Below the pieces are notes generated by a model that was not told the DNA's origin, ran no database searches, and saw only the letters and a list, made by a program, of their open reading frames with translations. From Stomorhina lunata (Eukaryota > Arthropoda > Insecta > Diptera > Rhiniidae), in assembly GCA_933228675.1 (NCBI GenBank), contig OW121742.1:128193983-128257982 (forward strand): a DNA stretch of 64,000 nucleotides, in the 5' to 3' direction. Of this stretch, positions 57,495 through 64,000 are shown one piece after another. Each line of letters starts with the position of its first letter. Within the stretch, counting starts at the first letter, position 1. The position numbers were made by a program, and so were the translations under genes.

Positions 57495-57538
57495 TCTTCT
57501 TCTTCTGTTATCCTTGACTCCCAGTGGAGCATAGGGCC
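57495..57538 (-). mobile_element. 44-bp non-LTR retrotransposon stub with 12-bp target duplication
   Basis: On the minus strand the insert encodes the tail of a non-LTR polymerase protein (GAG GCC CTA ... gives EALCSTGSQG and a stop, its first Glu codon starting in the duplication). An (AAG)n tail follows. TCCATTTAACAT occurs exactly at 57483-57494 and 57539-57550. The stop followed by AAG repeats and the perfect duplication fit extreme 5' truncation during target-primed reverse transcription. The parent family is not identifiable from so little; the LCSTGSQG-like ending is one I associate with some insect non-LTR elements. Confidence 0.7.
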
Positions 57539-57550
57539 TCCATTTAACAT

Positions 57551-59589
57551 AACAAAACAAAATCGCAGCTCATTATCAATAATAGCTTCCAAGAAATCGG
57601 AATTAATATGAGATAAAATTTTACTATTTTCTTTATATTTCTAAATTGATTCAAATTATGCCACGCCTACTACTGCGAATATTTTGACAAATTTTTTCGG
57701 CTACCTTAGTTTTGATATGTTTCCTTTCTGATGGCATACACATTTTAACAATCTATGTCATAAAAAGTATACGTTTTGGCCAACGAAAATTGCTACCCGA
57801 CTAGCTTTCGTCACAACAGAGTCAGGAAGTATTTCTGAGCCGATCGGTTGGTTTCACTGTAAGAATTATCTTTAAATGCCTTAAAGAGTGATTCAAGAAA
57901 ATATAAGCTTTTAAAATTCAGTCGCAAACTTCGACTGTTTAATAAATTAATAAATGTTAATTATTAAAAATCGTGTGATTATTTAGCACTTTAGCCGGTG
58001 CTAATTAGAGATTTTGCAAAAGTATGAGTTTTTTTTTAGTTTAAAAGCTTTTCAGATTTGGATGAATATGCAAAATATACAAGTAATTTTTATTGTCGCT
58101 GGGAAAAGTTTGTTTTTCATATTAAAAGTTTTCTATTTAAAACAAAACGTGCTACTTTACAGGTACTTAATCATAAGAGACTTTGAGTAATAGAAATGTT
58201 TACCATTGTTTAAGCATTTAGTACCTAAAATATTTATTAATTGAAAGTATATACAAAATAAAGGTAATTAAATATTATTCTTTTCATTTTTATTTCATTT
58301 ACCCTTTCCCCAGACATTTATTAGCTGCAATAAAGGGTTGGATATTAGCGAACTATAATATAATACAACAAATTATTTTTCTGTTTTATTTGCTCATTTA
58401 ATTGATAAAGTAATTTGGCATATCGAAATGGAATTGCTCGAGTATTTAGTTCCATTTTATAGGTTAAACCAACTAAACAAATTTCTATTTATTTGCCTTG
58501 ATTTTATGCCCTTAAGGCTCAGTTTTATTAAAAATACACTTAACAAAATTAAAGTCATAAAAAGAAAGTTCTTAATATTGAAACAAAAGAAACGGGTGTA
58601 GTCAAGGCCCCTAGGTTTTAAACCAAGCCCTTTAATTGCTTTATTTCTTATTAGTTTAGAAAATTTTTATTAAAGTTCGAATTTTTATGGTGAGAGTTAA
58701 TTGCTGTCATAAAATTTTGAAAGTGTATTTCGCAAGTCATTGTTATTTACTCTGGTTGTCTCAAACCTTAATAAAACTCTACACTCAAGTGATAACAAGA
58801 TAAATCCACAAATATGAATTTTTTATATGTATATGTAGACATATTTTTTAAAATTGAAAATTTTGTTTTTTTTATAGGTTTTTATATGAAAAATATGAAT
58901 ATCTTTCTAGAGTCTTTAGACGACAATCACTCAAATGATACAATTATATCAGTCAGTTCTTCTTATTTCTCTCTATTTTACTTTCTTTACGGGCATGAGA
59001 ATCTACGAGTACAAAATTTATAATAAATAACACATTTTTTTTATTTTTTTGCTAAAATGCAAACAAAATATTTGTGGAAATTTTCCATAAGTATTTGAAA
59101 AAAAATATCGTAAAATATTATGATTTTATGGCTTAGAGATAAATAAATTCTTAGTTTTTTTTTTGCAATTCATTTATTAGGATTTTTTTTCGTTTAATGG
59201 TAACAAAAGTGAATGCTTGAATGAATTTAAATTTGTATATACAAATTGAAATCAAAAATCTAAAATTAAGATAATTTCGAAAATTTGAAAATTTTGGCAT
59301 CATGAATTTAACATCTATAAAAATTTAGTTGCCCATAAATGAAGAAAAATAAATAAATAAATATAGGAAACAAACATTAAGAAACACGTGTTTTTATGAA
59401 AAGTGGAAGAAATCTTGAAATTAATTTTCATGAACAAGTAGGAAAGTAACAGTTTGGATGAAAAGTTTGCAGCCTGACATACAAATATATATAAGAGTTG
59501 TAAAATGTCGGTACTTTTGACTAATCTATACTACTCAATAAGTTTTAAATATTGAATCAATACTATTCGATACTTTAAGGGTACTTGTA
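57551..59589. other. Gene-free AT-rich stretch
   Basis: No gene supported. At 59432 GAACAAGTAGGAAAGTAACA resembles a family R end but is not followed by a clear R interior. Confidence 0.45.
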
Positions 59590-60420
59590 CTATGGTTTGC
59601 CTTAATTTCAAAAATCGGACTATTAGCTTGCGAGATATAGCATTTTTAATGCAACGATATTTGCAAGTTGGAAAAAAAAGATGAAAGGAATTCCGTCGAA
59701 GCCAAGATTTGCCTTGATAAACATTATTCGGACTATACACTAGGAAAATCAGTCATGAATAAGAGGTTTGCTATATTAAAACGACCGATGGGCGTAACGG
59801 ACGCCCCTAAAACACTGGCTGTTACCTACAAAAACATAAAGTTGCCAAAAAAAATTGTGTACGTAAGGTGAAGTCGATGATTGAGTTATATTGGACACTA
59901 AAGATATCAACGTGTTGGTAAATCGATATTTTGGTGTGCGAACGCTCTGATCAAAGTGGAAACACAACTAGAGTTGACTGCACGTGAATAACCGACTGCA
60001 AAGCGTAGATAGAAGCAACAGTCAGATAGAGAAGTTAGGTCTTCAGAATTTTGTGAAGCTGACTGTATATTATTTATCGACTATCTTGAAAAGGGAAAAA
60101 TCATTAACAGTGACTATTACATAACGTTATTAGACCGTTTAAGAGACGAAACCGAGAAACAAAAATGTCCAAATTTTGAGAAGAAGAAAATGCTGTATAA
60201 TTAATACAATGCACCTCTTAAAAGCTGTAGGAAAATTAATTGAATTAAGCTTCGTATTGATTCCGCATCCACTGTAGTCTCCAGATCTAGCCTCCAGCGA
60301 CCTTTTTTTGCTCTTAGACCCCAAGAGAAAGTTCATAAAAAAGAAATGTAAAGCATATGCAGAGGAAATCCTGAGGCTTAACACAATACGTACTAAAAGA
60401 AATTTAATGAATAACTGTTC
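59590..60420 (+). pseudogene. Mariner transposase pseudogene
   Basis: Pieces of a mariner transposase follow in the right order. NSVEAKICLDKHYSDYTLGK is the N-terminal DNA-binding region. AVTYKNIKLPKKIV and RVGKSIFWCANALIKV follow with stops between. ILFIDYLEKGKIINSDYYIT with LLDRLRDE is the block between the second and third catalytic Asp. KKKMLYN then a stop and YNAPLKS is the HQDNAPCHKS box, with Asp replaced by Tyr. After a shift come LIPHPL, a stop, SPDLASSDLFLL and DPKRKF, near the last catalytic Asp. The middle segment with the first Asp (TxDETW) seems deleted. Several stops, frameshifts and the lost Asp make it dead. No inverted ends found. Confidence 0.85.
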
Positions 60421-61911
60421 CTATGACCGATATAAGTAAAATAAATAGATATAATGAATAAATTTACGTGTTTTAAGTATGAACTGCATTACCAAAAAAG
60501 TTTTCAAATTTGTTACTTTATATTTTTTTATTTTAGTAGAGCCTTTTTCCTCATTTTTCTATTTCTCTATCTTCATTTCCATTTAATTAAAGGCATAGTT
60601 CTAGTAATTTTGTTTGGCTAAGTTTACCTTTTATATAATGCCCAAACTGTTCCTGCTTAGCATTTGCGAACGTAACTTAAAAATCATAAAAAATTTATAT
60701 TTCAAAAGACCTTGTAAAAAACTAAGTACCAATAAACATAATAAAATTAAAATGTTTCAAATTAAAATACACGCCCAACGCTTTAATTCTTTTTCTACAC
60801 CTGTTTTTTTAAATGTGCACATTAAGTTTATACCAAAAAATATTTTTTTGTGGGTAACGCATTTTGTAGAATTTTAATAAAATATTCAATGCACAACTAG
60901 ACTTTAATGAATAAATATTTTCTTTTTTATGGATACAAACAGACATTGTTATTATTATTTTTGGCAAACTTTTAATTATTGCAAATTTGAAAAGTTTATT
61001 TATTTTCTTGTTGGATTTATTTTTAAATTCGTTTATTAAGCACAAAAAAAAGAAACGTAAAATACAAAAGTTTACAACCGGCAGAACTTAAATGTAAACA
61101 AATGTTTTAAATCATGCCAAAGAAAAGAAATTGGGTAAAAGTATCGGTACAAGTAACCAAACAAAAAATATATTCTATAAAAATTTTAGTTTTTGTTGAA
61201 GCATCCTCTCAAATACTTATCAAAAATCATGGGCGCCTGTTTATTTCTTGTGCATATATACATACAAATACTTGTTTATATATAAGTATATACAAATCTA
61301 GTATACATATATAAAATATGTAATGTAACATACAAATTTACATGTTTCTGTTTATATACAGTAAAGATATGAGTGTCAACATTTTTTATACCTGTTTTAT
61401 ATCCTTTAATTCAGCCTCTAATTACGAACCCAAACTATAGCAAGTATATCTTATAAAGGATAGTTTGGACTACTTGACTGTATTTAAAGCAAGCTATCAT
61501 TTTTCAGTCAATCTGTAGTCTTTTGTAATATTATAACCCTTTATTCGAAATATAAGAAGATAGTCTTAATGTAAGACTCTACAACATAATGATGTTGTAC
61601 TTCCATACATTGATTTGCCGTATGGTCGTTTTGAAAAGTCCCATAAATAAAATACCGCTTTTATTCGAATTCGAAAACAACTAATGAAGACAAGTATCTA
61701 ATGAGAGAAAACTAAGGCACACACACGTGTTCATGAAATGCATGTTTGTTTGTGCGTTTATATGCTTTTAATTGTTCTTTATCTACATAAATTTCATATT
61801 TCTTTTGTAAGATAATATTCCGTAAGATAAGACTGAAGAGTCTGTATATAAAACGTATAAGAGAATAAGAAAATGGTTTGTGCAAATAACTATAGTCTAA
61901 GTAAGACGAGA
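60421..61911. other. Gene-free AT-rich stretch
   Basis: Small open frames on both strands around 60614-61314 are Lys/Ile/Phe-rich and without domains. TA microsatellite at 61255-61315. No gene supported. Confidence 0.45.
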
Positions 61912-63140
61912 AAAACAAGTAAGAGTATTATATTCGGCTGTACCGAATCTTCATCAAATTGTGTTAAATTTAGAAGCATATCTTCGAGGGCTAATTCAAA
62001 ATGTGGACCGAATTCAAAAAACTATTGTAACGATAGTTGGTATTGTTGGTAAAATCTTTGGACTAAATAAGTTGTTAAATACTTTTCGTTGTGTTTAATA
62101 GTTAGGCCAAACTTAATAGTTAGATATTTAAAAGGGGATGTTATATACATAAGAACTATAGTTAAATGATGACCGATTGTCACACAATTTTATACATTGA
62201 CTGGTATTTACTTAAGGCTTATTTATGCTAAATTTAGTAGCCATATCTGTTATAGTTTACAATTTAATAGCTTTTACCTGGCGTTTGTGGCATTTAGTGG
62301 TTTTCGGGAGTGGTTTGTTTATGAAAGCTATGGTCAAATATAGACCGATTCCTATAAAACTTGATTTACTGACTAATAGTTGCATAAAACTCCTCTGTTC
62401 TAAATTAAGTTGTCATAACTATTACAATTGGATTGAATTTATCAGCATAAATGTGATTCCCAAGGCGGGGTTAAATGGGAGCTCTAACTAAATATGAACC
62501 GATTTTGTCCATTTTTAATACAGATATATACTTTCAGAAGATATCAAAAATACTTTTGTAGAATTTTGTCCCTCTAGCTCTTTTTGTTAAGGCGCTATTG
62601 CGCTTTTATCTGACGGACAGGCGGACATAAACTCCCTTTTCTTTATGTATTTCATTTTTGTGATACCGAAAGTTTTTTATATGGGAGCTATGGTCAAATG
62701 GTGATCAATTGTAACAAAATTTGGCATACTGGCTGGTATTCACATAAGACTTTCTTGTGCCAAATATAGTGGTCATAGCTATTACAGTTTACCATTTATT
62801 GACATTAAGGTGTATTTAAGTTGGAATTTAGGCTGTTTCCGTAAGTGTTTTATATGTTTTTGTTACAATTGATATGGAAGCTATAGTTAAATGTGAACTG
62901 ATTTCGATGAAATTTCATATGCTGCCTAGTCCTTATGTAAAACTTATATATACCACATTTTGTCATTATAGCTGTTATAATTTGTAATTCATTTGAAAAT
63001 AAGCGATTAGCCTAGACGAGGTTATACGGGAGCTATGGTCAAATGCGAACCGATTTTGCCTAGTTTCAATACCAAAATGAAAAATATCTTTCCCAAGTTT
63101 CAGTGACCTAGCTTCTTCTATTAAACGTTATTGTGCTTTC
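61912..63140 (+). repeat. Family R copy, TTCGGC-hairpin subtype
   Basis: AAAAACAAGTAAGAGTATTA with hairpin ATTCGGCTGTACCGAAT is the same start as 40952. Inside, a module with GAGCTATGGTCAAAT and CCGATT recurs at about 62150, 62320, 62690, 62880 and 63030. GGCGCTATTGCGCTTTTATC near 62591 matches GGCGCTATCGCCCTGAATAT at 41576. The right end is unclear. No frame is conserved. Confidence 0.65.
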
Positions 63141-64000
63141 AAAATACAATTTCTATACATGTACCGACTACTTGAAGCATGGGTTTAAATCTGTGATAGT
63201 GTGTATATAAGTCGATAATTCAAGTAGGTATATAATTATAAGAACGTGTCGCCCAAACTGTCGTTTATATATCAAATTCTATGGAAAGTAAATCTGAGTA
63301 AAAAATACACAATTAATTATAATATTGCCTTTAATCAAATTACTTAAACCACAAAAGTATTTAAAAAGTGGAAACGAAACATATTCACTCACATTCGTAT
63401 TAAAATAATGAATTCCCTATTTAAAAAATTTTACACTTATTTAATTCTGGGAAATTTCTTAAATATAACAATATGTACATTCAATTATTTAAAGATTATA
63501 CATTGAATATACATTTTTTAGTTTGATACACAACAGTGGTCGTATTTAAAAATTATATGCCATAGATTTATAGTCTTTAATCAAATTACTTTTTTACCAC
63601 ACAAATTGGCTTTATTCAAATTTCCCCTACTGTCGTCTAAAACAATCATCAATTAACTAAAAATAAATTAGAGCGATATTTAAAAGTATTAAAGGTATTA
63701 TTATTATTATTCAAATTATCTAGAATTATTTGAGCTTTACAAAAGAAAAAACTTGTTGGATTTTGTCTACAGGTAAAAATAAAAAAAATCTCTTAATCCT
63801 CATGATTTTGATAAGTTTTCTTTTGCTTACAAAAGAAGAAAATATCTTAGACAAGCAATAAATAAAATCGAAAAATAGAATTTTATCACAAACTGAACTA
63901 ATCCATACATGATAGTGTTAAGGATTTTTAATCAAACTAAAAGTAAAGTGTCTAGGTTTGTACATATTTACCTTCCCTGTTTTTGTGATATATTGAAAAA
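63141..64000. other. Gene-free AT-rich stretch to the window edge
   Basis: No gene, RNA or repeat supported. Confidence 0.45.

Overview
The window looks like gene-poor, repeat-rich nuclear DNA of a dipteran insect. It is very AT-rich and full of short TA/TG microsatellites. It carries relics of mariner and hAT transposases, a 5'-truncated non-LTR retrotransposon, many terminal-inverted-repeat miniature elements and two large simple satellites. Dispersed repeats with conserved A/T-rich ends, poly-purine GACGGAC tracts and GATACCCTTCACC-like hairpins are of a kind I associate with calyptrate flies, but that species-level placement is inference. I found no host protein-coding exon, rRNA or canonical tRNA that I can support. 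The window may be intergenic DNA or a very large intron.

Layout. Positions 1-16488 are AT-rich unique DNA with miniature elements: a TA-flanked MITE (1755-1960), a hAT-like MITE with an internal 31-bp minisatellite (5960-6736), a TA-flanked MITE (7204-7824), a near-perfect 131-bp hairpin (8922-9052), a degenerate 110-130-bp tandem array (9300-10290), a tRNA-like SINE head (12378-12453), a dispersed 'ACAAGTAAGAAAG' repeat (13852-14510) and a MITE at 15041-15430. Positions 16489-19206 are an almost pure 11-bp satellite. Two nearly identical copies of a ~794-bp TA-flanked element lie in opposite orientation at 20228-21020 and 29173-29967. Between them are a hAT MITE, a mariner relic, a foldback element, and a 2.77-kb inverted-repeat-bounded element that swallowed a 1.75-kb truncated non-LTR retrotransposon (26019-27771). 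That retrotransposon carries the only long, convincing coding sequence in the window, a reverse transcriptase.

Positions 33331-37029 are a 12-bp satellite with clear higher-order duplications. It creates a 654-codon (LVYV)n reading frame that is a by-product of the period. From 40 kb on there are three copies of one ~0.9-kb repeat family (family X: 40053-43700, 47652-48536, 53483-54409) whose centre is a palindrome-bearing ~31-bp minisatellite. The same minisatellite stands alone at 50705-51712. Family X copy A is itself interrupted by a 2.2-kb copy of the ACAAGTAAGAAAG repeat and by a ~165-bp insert.

At 45225-46350 a hAT element with a perfect 8-bp target duplication sits in the middle of a large foldback element. 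Decayed mariner transposases lie at 53200-53425 (-) and 59590-60420 (+). A 44-bp remnant of a non-LTR 3' end with a 12-bp target duplication is at 57495-57538.

There are no operons or pathways here. The genes seen are all transposase or reverse transcriptase remnants, and the story of the window is nested transposition and satellite expansion. The most unusual points are the palindromic 31-bp minisatellite shared by unrelated element types, the nested hAT-in-foldback structure, and the recently mobile ~794-bp element whose own inverted-repeat tip starts a small reading frame for a secreted-looking peptide.
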